The notes below the pieces were generated by a model, which was not told the DNA's origin, searched no databases, and saw nothing but the letters and a program-made list of their open reading frames with translations. Of a stretch of 64,000 nucleotides of DNA, positions 27,848 through 37,777 are shown piece after piece (the stretch's first letter is position 1; each line of letters opens with the position of its first letter). The DNA lies in assembly GCF_017814945.1 (NCBI RefSeq), contig NZ_JAGIPX010000003.1:186001-250000 (forward strand). The letters are read 5' to 3'. The stretch is from Paraburkholderia sp. LEh10 (GTDB lineage Bacteria; Pseudomonadota; Gammaproteobacteria; Burkholderiales; Burkholderiaceae). The translations under genes and the position numbers were made by a program.

Positions 27848-28927
27848 TCAGCCGACGTAGCCGCCGAGAATCTCCTTCAACGCATCCAGCAGCGTATCGC
27901 ACTCGGCGTCGGTGCCGATCGAGATACGCAGATGCTGGTCGATGCGTGGTGCGTTGAAGTGGCGCACGAAAATTTCCTTGTCCCTGAGTTGCGCGGCGAG
28001 CGCAGCGGCGTCATATCCATCGCGGCGCGCGAAGACGAAATTCGCCGATGACGGCACGACTTCGAATCCGAGCGCCGTCATTTGCGCCGTCAGCCGTTCG
28101 CGGCTTGCGATTACCCTTTCCGTGCAATCGCGGAACCATGCGTCGTCCTTGTACGCGGCCGTCGCGGCCACTTGCGCGAGCCGGTCGAGCGGATACGAGT
28201 TGAAGCTGTCTTTCACGCGGGTCAGCGCGTCGATCAACGCAGGATCGCCGAACGCGAAGCCCACGCGCATCCCGGCAAGCGAGCGCGATTTGGAAGTCGT
28301 CTGCACGACAAGCAGATTTGGATACTTGCCGATCAGCGAAACAGCGGACTGCGCACCAAAATCCACGTAGGCCTCATCGATCACGACCACAGAATCAGGA
28401 TTTGCTGCGACGAGTCGCTCGATATCCGAAAGCGGCAACGCGTGACCGGTCGGGGCATTCGGATTCGGAAAGATAATGCCGCCGTTCGGCTGCATGTAGT
28501 CATCGATGCGGATCTCGAAAGCATTGTCGAGCGGGATCGTGCGATACGTGACGTCGTAGAGACGCGCGTACGTCGGATAGAAGCTGTACGTGATGTCCGG
28601 AAAGAGGATCGGCTTGTCATGCTTCAAAAGCGCCTGAAACACGATCGCGAGCACTTCATCGGAGCCGTTGCCCGCAAATACCTGATTCGCGTTCAATCGA
28701 TGATGCGCGGCAACCGTTTCGCGCAGTACGCGCGCCGTCGGATCAGGGTAGCGCCGCAACGACTCGGCGCTTTCGCCGAGCTCGCGGCGAATCGCGTCCA
28801 GCACGGCGGGCGATGGCGGATACGGATTTTCGTTGGTGTTCAGCTTCACGGGATGCGCAAGCGCAGGCTGCTCGCCCGGCACGTATGGCGTCAATCGGTG
28901 AACGATGTTGCTCCAGTAGCGGCTCAA
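27848..28927 (-). CDS. hisC: Histidinol-phosphate aminotransferase
   Basis: The 359-residue class I/II PLP enzyme has [14 protein letters not shown] near the start, [38 protein letters not shown] (the PLP-ring aspartate), and the PLP lysine in [15 protein letters not shown]. It transaminates imidazole acetol phosphate with glutamate in histidine synthesis. It is not inside a his operon, so it is probably a second copy. The only good start is a TTG (28927) with AGGAG six bases upstream. Confidence 0.93.
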   Translation of the reverse strand: MSRYWSNIVHRLTPYVPGEQPALAHPVKLNTNENPYPPSPAVLDAIRRELGESAESLRRYPDPTARVLRETVAAHHRLNANQVFAGNGSDEVLAIVFQALLKHDKPILFPDITYSFYPTYARLYDVTYRTIPLDNAFEIRIDDYMQPNGGIIFPNPNAPTGHALPLSDIERLVAANPDSVVVIDEAYVDFGAQSAVSLIGKYPNLLVVQTTSKSRSLAGMRVGFAFGDPALIDALTRVKDSFNSYPLDRLAQVAATAAYKDDAWFRDCTERVIASRERLTAQMTALGFEVVPSSANFVFARRDGYDAAALAAQLRDKEIFVRHFNAPRIDQHLRISIGTDAECDTLLDALKEILGGYVG

Positions 28928-29015
28928 GCTATTCTCCTGTCGACGGGAGTCGGCGCTTTAGCGACCCGTTCCCGTCTCATGCAAGTTGATTGCGATCGTT
29001 GCCTCTGCATTCAGG

Positions 29016-29618
29016 TCACGAATTTCGGTGCAACTGCATCATCGCGCGTTCGAGTTCGCCCTTGACGATGGTCGGCATCACCGCGAGCGAGCGCTCGATC
29101 GACGCATCGATCGCATCCTGCTCTTCCTTGCGCGGCGGTTTCAGCACGAAGTTCGCGACATCGGGCTTCGCGCCCGCGCGCGCGCTTTCGGGGATCAGAT
29201 CGCGCGGATGCCCAATGCCGATGCGCAAACGCCAATACTGCTGCGTCGACAGATGCGCGGAAATATCCTTGAGGCCATTGTGCCCGCCGCTGCCGCCGCC
29301 CAGCTTGAGTTTGACGGTGCCGGGCGGCAGATCCAGCTCGTCGTGCGCGACGAGAATCTGGTCCGGCAGGATCTTGAAGAAGTGCGCGAGCGCGACGACC
29401 GATTGGCCGGAGCGGTTCATATACGTCTGCGGCTCGAGCAGATGGACTTCCTCTCCGTACAGACGCGCTTTCGCATAGAAGCCATGAAAGCGCCGTTCGT
29501 CGCGCAACGCCGCGCCGGCTTCGCGCGCGAGTTGGTCGAGGAGCCAGAAGCCTGCGTTGTGACGGGTCGCGGTGTATTCGGCGCCGGGATTGCCGAGTCC
29601 GACGATCAGCTTGATCAT
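29016..29618 (-). CDS. pth: Peptidyl-tRNA hydrolase
   Basis: The 200-residue enzyme starts MIKLIVGLGNPGAEY and has TRHNAGFWLLDQLA with the catalytic histidine, YMNRSGQSV, VAHDELDLPPGTVKLK with the conserved aspartate, and GGGSGGHNGLKDI. It hydrolyses the ester of peptidyl-tRNA dropped by ribosomes. It follows rplY-prs in the typical gene order of betaproteobacteria. The C-terminal tail after FVLKPPRKEEQ is ordinary. Confidence 0.97.
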   Translation of the reverse strand: MIKLIVGLGNPGAEYTATRHNAGFWLLDQLAREAGAALRDERRFHGFYAKARLYGEEVHLLEPQTYMNRSGQSVVALAHFFKILPDQILVAHDELDLPPGTVKLKLGGGSGGHNGLKDISAHLSTQQYWRLRIGIGHPRDLIPESARAGAKPDVANFVLKPPRKEEQDAIDASIERSLAVMPTIVKGELERAMMQLHRNS

Positions 29619-29662
29619 GTTCGAGTGAGCCGCGCGGCGCGCCCCGCAGCCTTAAAAAACCG

Positions 29663-29697
29663 AAAAAAAACCCGCCGGGGCGAACCGCGGCGGGTTA
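29663..29697 (-). terminator. Intrinsic terminator after rplY
   Basis: On the minus strand AACCCGCCG...CGGCGGGTT forms a GC-rich stem followed by eight Ts. It lies about 42-76 nt past the rplY stop, before pth. Confidence 0.85.
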
Positions 29698-29738
29698 CGT
29701 CGACCGTTCCATTGAAACGGATCGAGAGGATAGCGGCT

Positions 29739-30350
29739 TTATTCAGCAGCCGGCGTTTCGCCTTCAGCCGACGCTTCTTCCGACACTGCGCCAGCCGGAA
29801 TCGGTGCCGAAACGATCACCGGGTTTTCCGACGCGAGGTGCGCAACCAGCGCGACGCCAGCGGGCAGAACGATGTCCGTTGCGTGCAGCGATTGACCCGC
29901 TTCGATCTTCGCCAGATCGACTTCGATGAATTCCGGCAGAGCGGCCGGCAGGCATTCGATTTCGAGTTCGTTGATGACGTGCGAGATGATCGCGCCGCCC
30001 AGCTTCACAGCCGGGTTGGTTTCCTGGTTCATGAAGTGCAGCGGCACCTTCGTGTGCAGCTTCTTCTTTGCGTCGACGCGCTGGAAATCCACGTGCAGCA
30101 CGAGTTGACGGAACGGGTGATATTGCACGTCGCGCAGCAGAACCTGTTGCGCCTTGCCTGCCACTTCCAGGTCGAGGATCGACGAATGGAAGGCTTCTTT
30201 CTTCAGGGCGTGCCACAGCGCGTTGTGATCGAGTTCGATCAGTTGCGGTTCGCCAGCGCCGTACACGATGCCCGGGGTCTTGCCCGAGTTACGCAGGCGG
30301 CGGCTCGCACCCGTACCTTGCAGATTACGCTCGAAAGCGACGACTTTCAT
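29739..30350 (-). CDS. rplY: 50S ribosomal protein L25 (general stress protein Ctc type)
   Basis: The 203-residue protein has the L25 domain (about 1-95: [42 protein letters not shown]) and a C-terminal TL5/Ctc beta domain (about 100-190), then an acidic Ala/Glu tail. It binds 5S rRNA. The start at 30350 has GGAG six bases upstream; the in-frame ATG at 30362 would overlap that ribosome site. It is downstream of prs and upstream of pth. Confidence 0.96.
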   Translation of the reverse strand: MKVVAFERNLQGTGASRRLRNSGKTPGIVYGAGEPQLIELDHNALWHALKKEAFHSSILDLEVAGKAQQVLLRDVQYHPFRQLVLHVDFQRVDAKKKLHTKVPLHFMNQETNPAVKLGGAIISHVINELEIECLPAALPEFIEVDLAKIEAGQSLHATDIVLPAGVALVAHLASENPVIVSAPIPAGAVSEEASAEGETPAAE

Positions 30351-30465
30351 TTGATTCTCCATTAGCTGCCCGCGACCAGGCAGTAAAACGGGGCCTTGTT
30401 CACCCTTGATGGGCGATAGCCCCCAGACAAGACGGCGTGAACCTTCGTCCGTTCACACCGGTAAA

Positions 30466-30495
30466 GCAAAAGCGCCGCATTCATCATGCGGCGCC
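30466..30495 (-). terminator. Intrinsic terminator of prs
   Basis: A perfect 9-bp stem (GCGCCGCAT/ATGCGGCGC) with a 5-nt loop is followed on the minus strand by TTTTGCTTT. It begins 13 nt after the prs stop. Confidence 0.85.
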
Positions 30496-30507
30496 TTCGC
30501 GAATGCT

Positions 30508-31464
30508 TCAGCCTTCCGCGAACAGCGACATCACCGAGTCGCCGCGACGGATACGCGAGAATGTTTCGGCCAGCAGACCTGCGCTCGTCAGCGAGCGGAT
30601 CTTCGAGCACTGGCGGGCTTCTTCGCTGAGCGGAATCGTATCGGTAACGACGAGTTCGTCGAGCGCCGATGCGGCGATACGCGGGCCAGCGCCACCCGAC
30701 AGAACCGGGTGCGTCGCATACGCGAACACCTTCGTTGCGCCGCGTTCCTTCAGCACTTGCGCTGCCTTGCAAAGCGTGCCTGCCGTATCGACCATGTCGT
30801 CCATGATCACGCAGGTGCGGCCTTCGACTTCACCGATGATGTTCATCACTTCGGCGACGTTCGCCTTCGGACGACGCTTGTCGATGATGGCAAGATCGCA
30901 GTTCAGCTGCTTCGCCAGCGCACGGGCGCGGACCACACCGCCGACGTCCGGCGACACGACCAACAGGTTCTCGTGATTCTGCTTGCGAAGATCGCCGAGC
31001 AGCACGGGCGTTGCGTAGATGTTGTCGACTGGGATATCGAAGAAGCCCTGGATCTGGTCAGCGTGCAGATCCATCGTGATGATCCGCTCGACACCAGCAA
31101 TTTCCAGCATGTTGGCGACGACCTTCGCCGAGATCGCAACGCGCGCCGAGCGCGGGCGGCGGTCTTGGCGGGCATAGCCGAAGTAAGGGATGGCAGCGGT
31201 GATCCGGCCTGCGGATGCGCGCTTGAGCGCATCGACCATGATCATCAGTTCCATCAGATTGTCGTTGGTGGGCGCGCAGGTGGACTGGAGGACGAAAACG
31301 TCCTTGCCACGCACGTTTTCCTGAATCTCGACCTGGATCTCACCGTCCGAGAAACGGGAGACCATCGCTTTGCCGAGGGGAATACCGAGGATTTTGACGA
31401 CTTCCTGTGCAAGCGCCGGATTTGCGTTGCCAGTAAAAACCATCAGGCCGTCATGGCTGCTCAT
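30508..31464 (-). CDS. prs: Ribose-phosphate pyrophosphokinase
   Basis: The 318-residue PRPP synthetase (class I) has [40 protein letters not shown] (ATP loop), the catalytic region [29 protein letters not shown], and the PRPP-binding loop [13 protein letters not shown]. It makes PRPP from ribose-5-P and ATP for nucleotide, histidine and tryptophan synthesis. Two adjacent ATGs (31467 and 31464) exist; the second gives the usual N-terminus and a better spacing to the AGCAGG upstream. tRNA-Gln lies 48 bp upstream. Confidence 0.96.
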   Translation of the reverse strand: MSSHDGLMVFTGNANPALAQEVVKILGIPLGKAMVSRFSDGEIQVEIQENVRGKDVFVLQSTCAPTNDNLMELMIMVDALKRASAGRITAAIPYFGYARQDRRPRSARVAISAKVVANMLEIAGVERIITMDLHADQIQGFFDIPVDNIYATPVLLGDLRKQNHENLLVVSPDVGGVVRARALAKQLNCDLAIIDKRRPKANVAEVMNIIGEVEGRTCVIMDDMVDTAGTLCKAAQVLKERGATKVFAYATHPVLSGGAGPRIAASALDELVVTDTIPLSEEARQCSKIRSLTSAGLLAETFSRIRRGDSVMSLFAEG

Positions 31465-31511
31465 CATGCACCTGCTTCAGGCTGTGGGAGGCGAGGAACT
31501 GCGAGAATTTT

Positions 31512-31588
31512 TGGCAGGGGAGGAAGGACTCGAACCCTCGAATGCCGGAATCAAAATCCGGTGCCTTAACCAACTTGGCGACTCCCCT
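31512..31588 (-). tRNA. tRNA-Gln (anticodon TTG)
   Basis: The 77-nt gene folds into a full cloverleaf: acceptor AGGGGAG/CTCCCCT, D-arm region with AGTTGGTTAAGGCA, anticodon stem CCGGA/TCCGG around the loop TTTTGAT (anticodon TTG, reading CAA/CAG), T-arm GAGGGTTCGAGTCCTTC, discriminator G and an encoded CCA. It sits between ispE and prs, a conserved betaproteobacterial location. Confidence 0.97.
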
Positions 31589-31640
31589 ACACTAACTTTG
31601 AGCTTCACTGAACGTTGTAGGCCATTCAGTGCCGCGAAAC

Positions 31641-32522
31641 TTATGCCGCGAAAGCGAAGAGTGGATGCGTATCCAGACTTGCTGCTATTGCACCGTTCCA
31701 TTCGACTGGCAGTTTGGCTTTCGCCGCTACTGCTTCGTCTCTGCTACGGAACGCTGCAAAAACACTTGCGCCTGATCCCGTCATCCGCGCCGGCGCGATG
31801 TTGTCAAACCATCCAAGCACCTGCGCAACTTCCGCGTATTTCCCTGCGACAACCTGCTGCATGTCATTCCGGCCGAAGCTGTCTGGCCATTCTGCGCTGC
31901 AACTATGCTGTGCAAGAAAGTCTGCTATTGTGAGGGCTTTCGTATCTCTTGTCAACGTTTTTTCTGAAAAAATCGCTGAGGTTGGAACGTGAACCCTCGG
32001 TGTCACCACCAGAAAGTGGCGCGGCGGCAATTGTACCTGCTCCAGTTCTTCTCCGATACCCTCTGCAAACGCATTTTTTCCGAACACGAAGAACGGCACA
32101 TCGGCGCCCAGTTTCACCGCGAGCGCTTGCAGTTCCGTGCGAGAAAGACCGAGCTTCCACAGACGGTTCAACGCGAGCAGCGTCGTTGCCGCATCGGAGC
32201 TTCCGCCGCCAAGGCCCGCGCCCATCGGAAGACGCTTGTCGATTTCGATGTTCACGCCCTCGCGCGTGCCCGTGTGTTCCTTGAGCAGCTTCGCCGCGCG
32301 CACGGTCAGGTCGGTGTCTGCGGGGACGTCGGCGATGTCGGTGCCGCGCGTGATCGCGCCGTCGTCGCGGCGCGTGAAGTGCAGCGTGTCGCCCCAGTCG
32401 AGCAACTGGAACACCGTCTGCAGCGCGTGATATCCGTTCGGCAGACGGCCGGTGATATGCAGGAAGAGGTTCAGCTTCGCTGGAGCGAGGCAGTCGCGCA
32501 GCGAGTCGTTCGTTTCAATCAT
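31641..32522 (-). CDS. ispE: 4-diphosphocytidyl-2-C-methyl-D-erythritol kinase
   Basis: The 293-residue GHMP-family kinase starts with [22 protein letters not shown], has the phosphate-binding loop [17 protein letters not shown], and ends with [12 protein letters not shown]. It phosphorylates the 2-hydroxyl of CDP-methylerythritol in the MEP isoprenoid pathway. The ATG at 32522 gives the family N-terminus; the frame is open well upstream but overlaps lolB. It follows lolB by 29 bp. Confidence 0.96.
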   Translation of the reverse strand: MIETNDSLRDCLAPAKLNLFLHITGRLPNGYHALQTVFQLLDWGDTLHFTRRDDGAITRGTDIADVPADTDLTVRAAKLLKEHTGTREGVNIEIDKRLPMGAGLGGGSSDAATTLLALNRLWKLGLSRTELQALAVKLGADVPFFVFGKNAFAEGIGEELEQVQLPPRHFLVVTPRVHVPTSAIFSEKTLTRDTKALTIADFLAQHSCSAEWPDSFGRNDMQQVVAGKYAEVAQVLGWFDNIAPARMTGSGASVFAAFRSRDEAVAAKAKLPVEWNGAIAASLDTHPLFAFAA

Positions 32523-32551
32523 GAGTCTTTGCAAGGAGCGCGAGTGCGCAA

Positions 32552-33196
32552 TTACTGGTCGAGCACGAGCTTGATGTCGAGGGGCGGTTCGGCGCGTTCG
32601 AGATTGACGCGCTTCACACCGGTTGCAGGCGCATCGGCATAGGCGACGTAGTCGATTGTCCAGCCGTCCTGTTGAATCTGCTTCAGATGTGATTCCTGCT
32701 GCGGGTCCTTCTCCGTCCGTGCCTTTGAAGTCGGCGCGACGGATGGCTGCAACCAATAGCGCAGACCTTCGACAGGCAGCGTGAAGCCGAGTGCGTTTTG
32801 CATCAGCGTGGTCACGTTATCGGCCGTGAGCGGTTGGCGGTTCGGCAGTTCGAGCGTCGCGGCAGACGGCGACGACGTGACGATGGCCATTGTCTGTCCG
32901 AGCGGATTGCGCAATTGCACGGTGACGGTGTCGCCGCGTTCCTGCCAGTCGAAATTGCCGTACGCGTTGCGTTGCTGGCCATTCTGATCGACATACTGAA
33001 CGGCGAAGCGGCCGTGATACGCACGGCTAGTCTGCGTGCTGAGCGCCGTTGCTGCCGTCGAGATGGCCGGGCCTTGCGGCTTGACGGAAGCACAGCCCGA
33101 CAACGCGACGAGGGCTGCGGCTGCGAGAGCCAGCGCCGCGCGGTGCGGCGCCGGGGACGAGAACACGGGACGAAAAGCGAAGCGTAACAAGGGCAT
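32552..33196 (-). CDS. lolB: Outer-membrane lipoprotein receptor LolB
   Basis: The 214-residue protein has a lipoprotein signal (hydrophobic stretch ending LVALSGC, lipobox LSGC). The mature part has the LolB pattern: [30 protein letters not shown], in short blocks, then [23 protein letters not shown] and [11 protein letters not shown]. LolB accepts lipoproteins from LolA and inserts them into the outer membrane. Its ATG shares one base with the stop of the TPR gene (TGATG), so the two are translationally coupled. Position before ispE is conserved. Confidence 0.93.
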   Translation of the reverse strand: MPLLRFAFRPVFSSPAPHRAALALAAAALVALSGCASVKPQGPAISTAATALSTQTSRAYHGRFAVQYVDQNGQQRNAYGNFDWQERGDTVTVQLRNPLGQTMAIVTSSPSAATLELPNRQPLTADNVTTLMQNALGFTLPVEGLRYWLQPSVAPTSKARTEKDPQQESHLKQIQQDGWTIDYVAYADAPATGVKRVNLERAEPPLDIKLVLDQ

Positions 33197-35037
33197 CAAA
33201 GATCGTTCACCTGAAAACGTTTGAGCGTTTTGACGAGCGTATCGTTGTCGGGTTCGAGCTTGCGCGCATCGCGCCATGCGGCGCGTGCCTGATCCTGATC
33301 GCCACTCTTCCACAGCACTTCGCCCAGGTGAGCGCCGATTTCGGCGTTCGGCTGCAGATCATAGGCTTTGCGCAGCACCTTGATCGCATCCGTCGTTTCG
33401 CCGAGCCGGTACTTGACCCAGCCGACGCTATCCATGATGAACGCGTCGTTCGGCGCCAGCGACAGCGCCTTTTCGACCAGCTTGTCCGCTTCCTGCAGAC
33501 GCTGGTTGCGGTCCGCGAGCGAATAGCCGAGCGCGTTGTACGCCTGCGCGTTATCTGGTTGCGTGCGCATCAGTTTGCGCAACTGCGATTCCATGACGTC
33601 GTAATGGCCGTTCTTTTCTGCGGCCATCGCGTAGTCGTAAGTGAGATCAGGATCATCCGGGAAATCGGAGGTGGCTTGCGCAAGACGCGCCTCGGCTTCC
33701 TGATAGCGCTTTGCGTCGAACAGGATCGCGGCATCGGTGCGCGCGATCAGCGCCTGATCGCGCGGGTCCGCAGGGTGTATGCCCGCGAGCAGCCTGCGCG
33801 CATCGTCCACTTTGCCTTGCCTTTGCAGCAATTGCGCGCGCGTGACCTGTGCGGGGAGATACTGGTTGCTCGTCGGCTGGATCTTGTCGAGCCAGCGGCT
33901 CGCCCCTGCGTTGTCCTTCTGCTCGAGCGACAGTTGCGCGAGGTAGATGTATGCCTGACCCGGATCCGCACCCGGCGTCTTTTCGGCCTTTTGCGCGTAC
34001 TGCTGCAGATAGTTTTGCGCTTCGGACAGATTCTTCTGCTGGATCTTGATGAGCGCAAGCGCCATCAGCGGCGTCAGATCGTTCGGGTTGTCCTTCTGCA
34101 TGTACTCGAACTGTTTTTGCGCGTCGTCGAGGCGATCGCTTGCCAGATACATTTGCGCAAGCGCAAGCCGCGCTTCGTGCGACTTCGGATTCGCCTGAAC
34201 GTATTTTTCCAGCGATGCAATGCCTTCCTGGCGCTCTTCCGGTCCCATCTGCGACAGCATCAGCGCTGCGGGCAGATAGTCGGGCTTGAGCTTGAGCGCC
34301 TGTTCGAGCGACTTGCGCGCGCCGGGCGCATCGTCGGCGAGAAGCTGCTGACGGGCGATCGCGAACTGCGCTTCGGGCCGGTTCATGTCGTTCGCGAGCA
34401 GATCCTGCAGCACGTGCAGGCCGCCCACGCGATTCGGACCGCGCGAGATCAGCAGTTGCAGCGCAAGAATGCCGTTGCCTCGGTTTTCCGGCGCGATCTT
34501 CGCGAGCTCTGCCGCGAGCATCGGCTTCGCGTCGTCGGGTTTGCCGGACAACACGAGCAGCGATGCGTCGAGTTGCGCGGCGCGCTCCGACTGGGGCGCG
34601 TACTGCTGCCACAGTTGTGCGGCCGTCAGCGCGTCTGACGGGCTTTGTGCGGCGAGCGCGATTTCCGTCGCGCGCTGCGCCATGCGCGGGTCGTGCGTGT
34701 CGCGCGCAAGCGAAAGGTAGGTTTGATACGCGGGCGCGGGCTGATTGCGCTGCAGCGCGACTTCCGCCGCGAGCACCTGGAATACGATCTGGCTCGTCAG
34801 CGCAACATTGGGCAGATTGTTCTTTTCTTCGGCGGATTCGGGGCCGAAGGCGTCCTGCACGGAGACGGAATTGTCATCCGAATCGGGCGACGGATCCTGC
34901 GCATGCACGGGCATTGCGGCGAGCGTCCAGACAGCCAGAGCGGCCACACCCAGCAGCCGGCGTGCGGAAACAGCGTGCGGCACGCTGTTCGCACCGGTCC
35001 GGCGCTTCAAAAACTGCTTAACGATGGACAGGTTCAT
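33196..35037 (-). CDS. Large tetratricopeptide repeat protein (exported)
   Basis: The 613-residue protein has a signal peptide (about 1-46, ending PVHAQ) and at least ten TPR-like helical pairs, for example LARDTHDPRMAQRATEIALA, LEKYVQANPKSHEARLALAQ, YDYAMAAEKNGHYDVMESQL and AYNALGYSLADRN. It is a solenoid scaffold for protein interactions, presumably in the periplasm. The gene always sits before lolB in related betaproteobacteria, which hints at a role in envelope assembly; the partner is not known. The start at 35037 gives a clean signal sequence. Its stop overlaps lolB. Confidence 0.88.
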   Translation of the reverse strand: MNLSIVKQFLKRRTGANSVPHAVSARRLLGVAALAVWTLAAMPVHAQDPSPDSDDNSVSVQDAFGPESAEEKNNLPNVALTSQIVFQVLAAEVALQRNQPAPAYQTYLSLARDTHDPRMAQRATEIALAAQSPSDALTAAQLWQQYAPQSERAAQLDASLLVLSGKPDDAKPMLAAELAKIAPENRGNGILALQLLISRGPNRVGGLHVLQDLLANDMNRPEAQFAIARQQLLADDAPGARKSLEQALKLKPDYLPAALMLSQMGPEERQEGIASLEKYVQANPKSHEARLALAQMYLASDRLDDAQKQFEYMQKDNPNDLTPLMALALIKIQQKNLSEAQNYLQQYAQKAEKTPGADPGQAYIYLAQLSLEQKDNAGASRWLDKIQPTSNQYLPAQVTRAQLLQRQGKVDDARRLLAGIHPADPRDQALIARTDAAILFDAKRYQEAEARLAQATSDFPDDPDLTYDYAMAAEKNGHYDVMESQLRKLMRTQPDNAQAYNALGYSLADRNQRLQEADKLVEKALSLAPNDAFIMDSVGWVKYRLGETTDAIKVLRKAYDLQPNAEIGAHLGEVLWKSGDQDQARAAWRDARKLEPDNDTLVKTLKRFQVNDL

Positions 35038-35124
35038 ACAGATCCGTTCAATGTTTCGGACGATTGTAACGCGCTCGCTACAATAAGCGCATAACCACCG
35101 ACGCAAGTTGCAGACCAGTCAGAT

Positions 35125-35955
35125 ATGCCAGAGTTGCCAGAAGTTGAGGTCACCCGACGCGGAATCGAACCGTATGTAGCGGGGCGACGCGTCGAGCGCG
35201 TCGAAGTCCGCACATCCGCGTTGCGTTGGCCGATTCCCGCCGATTTTTCGCGGCTCTTGCATGGCCGGCTGGTCCATAAAGTGGAGCGACGCGGCAAGTA
35301 TCTGCTGTTCGAGATCGACGAGGGCTGGTTCATCGTGCATCTCGGCATGACGGGAACACTCAGGGTGCTGCGCAATGTGCCGCATCCACCTGCGGCCGCG
35401 AAGCACGATCATGTCGACTGGGTGTTCGACGACTTCATTTTGCGCTTTCGCGATCCGCGCCGCTTTGGCGCCGTGTTATGGCACCCGCGCTCGGCAGGCG
35501 ACATACTCGATCATCCTCTGCTGGCGGATCTCGGCGTCGAACCATTTGCACCGTCTTTTTCCGGCGCCTTGATACATCGTAAAACGCGCGGGCGGAAGGT
35601 GTCAGTGAAGCAGGCGCTGCTCTCGGGGGACATCGTTGTCGGAGTGGGGAACATTTACGCTTCAGAAAGTCTCTTCCGCGCCGGCATCCGCCCGACTACA
35701 CCCGCCGGCCGCGTCTCGCTGGTCCGTTACGGTCTGCTTGCAGACGCCGTGCGCGTGACGCTTGCCGCCGCGATCGAAAAAGGCGGCAGCACATTGCGCG
35801 ATTTCGTCGGCAGCAACGGCGAGAGCGGCTATTTCCAGCTCGACTATTTCGTCTATGATCGCGCGGGACTGCCATGCCGTGTGTGCGGCACGCCGATCAA
35901 ACAGATCGTGCAGGGGCAACGCTCCACTTACTACTGTCCCACCTGTCAGCGCTGA
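35125..35955 (+). CDS. mutM: Formamidopyrimidine-DNA glycosylase
   Basis: The 276-residue enzyme begins with the invariant PELPEVEV (Pro2 nucleophile and Glu3), has [14 protein letters not shown] (the wedge loop), K of the QALL region and [16 protein letters not shown], and ends in the zinc finger C-x2-C...C-x2-C (CRVCGTPI ... YYCPTC). It removes 8-oxoguanine and formamidopyrimidines and cuts the abasic site. It is followed by mutY seven bases later, so the two halves of the GO repair system are cotranscribed. It is divergent from the TPR gene. Confidence 0.97.
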   Translation: MPELPEVEVTRRGIEPYVAGRRVERVEVRTSALRWPIPADFSRLLHGRLVHKVERRGKYLLFEIDEGWFIVHLGMTGTLRVLRNVPHPPAAAKHDHVDWVFDDFILRFRDPRRFGAVLWHPRSAGDILDHPLLADLGVEPFAPSFSGALIHRKTRGRKVSVKQALLSGDIVVGVGNIYASESLFRAGIRPTTPAGRVSLVRYGLLADAVRVTLAAAIEKGGSTLRDFVGSNGESGYFQLDYFVYDRAGLPCRVCGTPIKQIVQGQRSTYYCPTCQR

Positions 35956-35962
35956 ATCCTTC

Positions 35963-37066
35963 ATGTCCGCTTCCGCTTCTTCGATCGCCTCCCCCGTGAT
36001 ACCGACGCTAAACGATTTCTCCGCGCGCCTGATCGCATGGCAGCGCGAACACGGGCGTCACGACCTGCCGTGGCAGAACACTCGCGATCCATATCGGATC
36101 TGGCTGTCCGAAATCATGTTGCAGCAGACGCAGGTATCGACGGTGACTCCGTATTACGCGCGTTTTCTCGCGCGTTTCCCGGACGTCGCCGCGCTTGCCG
36201 CTGCGCCTGCCGACGACGTGATGACGCTATGGGCCGGCCTTGGGTACTACACGCGCGCGCGCAATCTGCATCGCTGCGCGCAGGTCGTGGTCGAACAGCA
36301 CGGCGGGCGGTTTCCCGAACGGGTGGAGGCGCTCGCGGAGCTGCCGGGCATTGGACGATCGACGGCAGCGGCGATCGCATCGTTCGCATTCGGCGCGCGC
36401 GCGACGATTCTCGACGGCAATGTGAAGCGCGTGCTCGCGCGTGTGTTCGGCGTCGAAGGGTTTCCGGGGGAAAAGAAAGTCGAGAACGGCATGTGGCTGC
36501 TCGCGGAATCGCTGCTGCCCGTGAACGCAAGCGACGACGACGTGAGCGCGTACACGCAAGGCCTGATGGATCTCGGCGCGACACTGTGCGTGCGCGGCAA
36601 GCCGGACTGTGGCCGCTGTCCGTTCGCTTCCGATTGCGTGGCGAACGTGACGGGCCGTCAGCGCGAACTGCCCGCGGCGCGTCCGAAGAAGATCGTGCCG
36701 ACGCGCCGGACATGGATGCTGCTATTGCGCGACGGCGATACCGTGATGCTCGAAAAGCGGCCGCCATCGGGCGTCTGGGGTGGGCTGTGGAGTCTGCCGG
36801 AAGCGGCCGATGAGGCTTCGCTCGCGCAACTCGCGCGTGACTTCGGTGCCAGTGCCAGCGTGTCGCGGCTCGCGCCGCTCACGCATGTGTTCACGCATTT
36901 CCGGCTCGATATCGAGCCGCGCATTGCAGCGTTCGATCGCGCTTCGAAGTCCGCCAACGTGCGCGATGCCGACACCGTCTGGATGTCGCTGAACGAACTC
37001 GACGCGTATGGCGTGCCCGCGCCCGTGCGCAAGCTGCTCGAGGGGCTGCAAGGTTCGCTGATCTGA
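35963..37066 (+). CDS. mutY: A/G-specific adenine glycosylase
   Basis: The 367-residue HhH-GPD enzyme has DLPWQNTRDPYRIWLSEIML, LPGIGRSTAAAIASFAFG (helix-hairpin-helix), ILDGNVKRVLARVFGV (catalytic aspartate) and the 4Fe-4S cluster C-x6-C-x2-C-x5-C in CVRGKPDCGRCPFASDC. A C-terminal MutT-like domain (about 235-367) recognises 8-oxoG. It removes adenine opposite 8-oxoguanine. The ATG at 35963 is seven bases after mutM. Confidence 0.97.
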   Translation: MSASASSIASPVIPTLNDFSARLIAWQREHGRHDLPWQNTRDPYRIWLSEIMLQQTQVSTVTPYYARFLARFPDVAALAAAPADDVMTLWAGLGYYTRARNLHRCAQVVVEQHGGRFPERVEALAELPGIGRSTAAAIASFAFGARATILDGNVKRVLARVFGVEGFPGEKKVENGMWLLAESLLPVNASDDDVSAYTQGLMDLGATLCVRGKPDCGRCPFASDCVANVTGRQRELPAARPKKIVPTRRTWMLLLRDGDTVMLEKRPPSGVWGGLWSLPEAADEASLAQLARDFGASASVSRLAPLTHVFTHFRLDIEPRIAAFDRASKSANVRDADTVWMSLNELDAYGVPAPVRKLLEGLQGSLI

Positions 37067-37074
37067 ACGAAGCG

Positions 37075-37710
37075 CTACAGCAGCTGATGCTGCTGCATGT
37101 AGTGATGCACGACGTCGATGCGCGCACCGGCGTCTCGCAACTCCATCAGTTTTTGCCGCGCCTTCAACGGAATCGGCAGCACTTCGGATAGACGGTTCGA
37201 CACCCACGACGGATCGTCGAGCCTAAAAGGTTCGATGAACGGAAGGCTCTCGGGATCGCGCTCGCGGATGGTCGCGATGATGCGCTCCAGCACCTCCGCG
37301 CACGCGCCGAACTTCTCCATATGCTCGGTGCCTTCGAGCGGCACGTCGCCGCCGATCAGCTCCGCCATGCCGACCAGCAATCCACCCGATTCGACGCGAT
37401 GCGACAACAGACGGAACCGCTCGGTGCCGCGCGCGCGAATCAGCAGCATGCCGAATTCATCGACATCGCAGACGTCGATTTTCGCAAGGCAGCCGACGGC
37501 TTCCGGCACGGCAGGTTCGTCGGGTTGTGCGACTTCCGCGCCGCTTTTCAGCAGGCACACGCCGAACGACGTCTCGTCGCGCAGACAGTCGCGCGCCATG
37601 TCGAGATAGCGGGCCTCGAAGATTTTCAGCGGCAGCAATCCATCGGGAAAGAGGACGGTGTGCAAGGGAAACAGCGGCACATCGGCAAGCACGGACGGTG
37701 TAGAGGACAT
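37075..37710 (-). CDS. Lon N-terminal (substrate-binding) domain protein
   Basis: The 211-residue protein matches the free-standing Lon-N/LON_substr_bdg domain: VPLFPLHTVLFPDGLLPLKIFEARYLDM, in two blocks, then GVCLLKSG, AKIDVCDVDEFGMLLIRARG and a helical tail. It has no AAA or protease domain. Such proteins are found in many bacteria with unproven roles, perhaps protein quality control or adaptor work. It is convergent with mutY (8 bp) and not obviously tied to rapZ, which lies beyond a hairpin. Confidence 0.88.
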   Translation of the reverse strand: MSSTPSVLADVPLFPLHTVLFPDGLLPLKIFEARYLDMARDCLRDETSFGVCLLKSGAEVAQPDEPAVPEAVGCLAKIDVCDVDEFGMLLIRARGTERFRLLSHRVESGGLLVGMAELIGGDVPLEGTEHMEKFGACAEVLERIIATIRERDPESLPFIEPFRLDDPSWVSNRLSEVLPIPLKARQKLMELRDAGARIDVVHHYMQQHQLL

Positions 37711-37729
37711 GGCGCAACGCTTCGGTTAG

Positions 37730-37755
37730 GGCCGCCGCCGCATTGAGCGGCGGCC
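37730..37755 (-). terminator. Possible terminator after rapZ
   Basis: A perfect 9-bp GC-rich stem (GGCCGCCGC/GCGGCGGCC) with an 8-nt loop lies about 23-48 nt past the rapZ stop. No T run follows, so it is a weak candidate. Confidence 0.4.
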
Positions 37756-37777
37756 GGTCAAGCCGCCATCGGGAACC

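Noticed and set aside
31477..31701. Small ORF across the tRNA-Gln region
   Set aside because: It overlaps the tRNA gene and has no ribosome site or protein-like composition.
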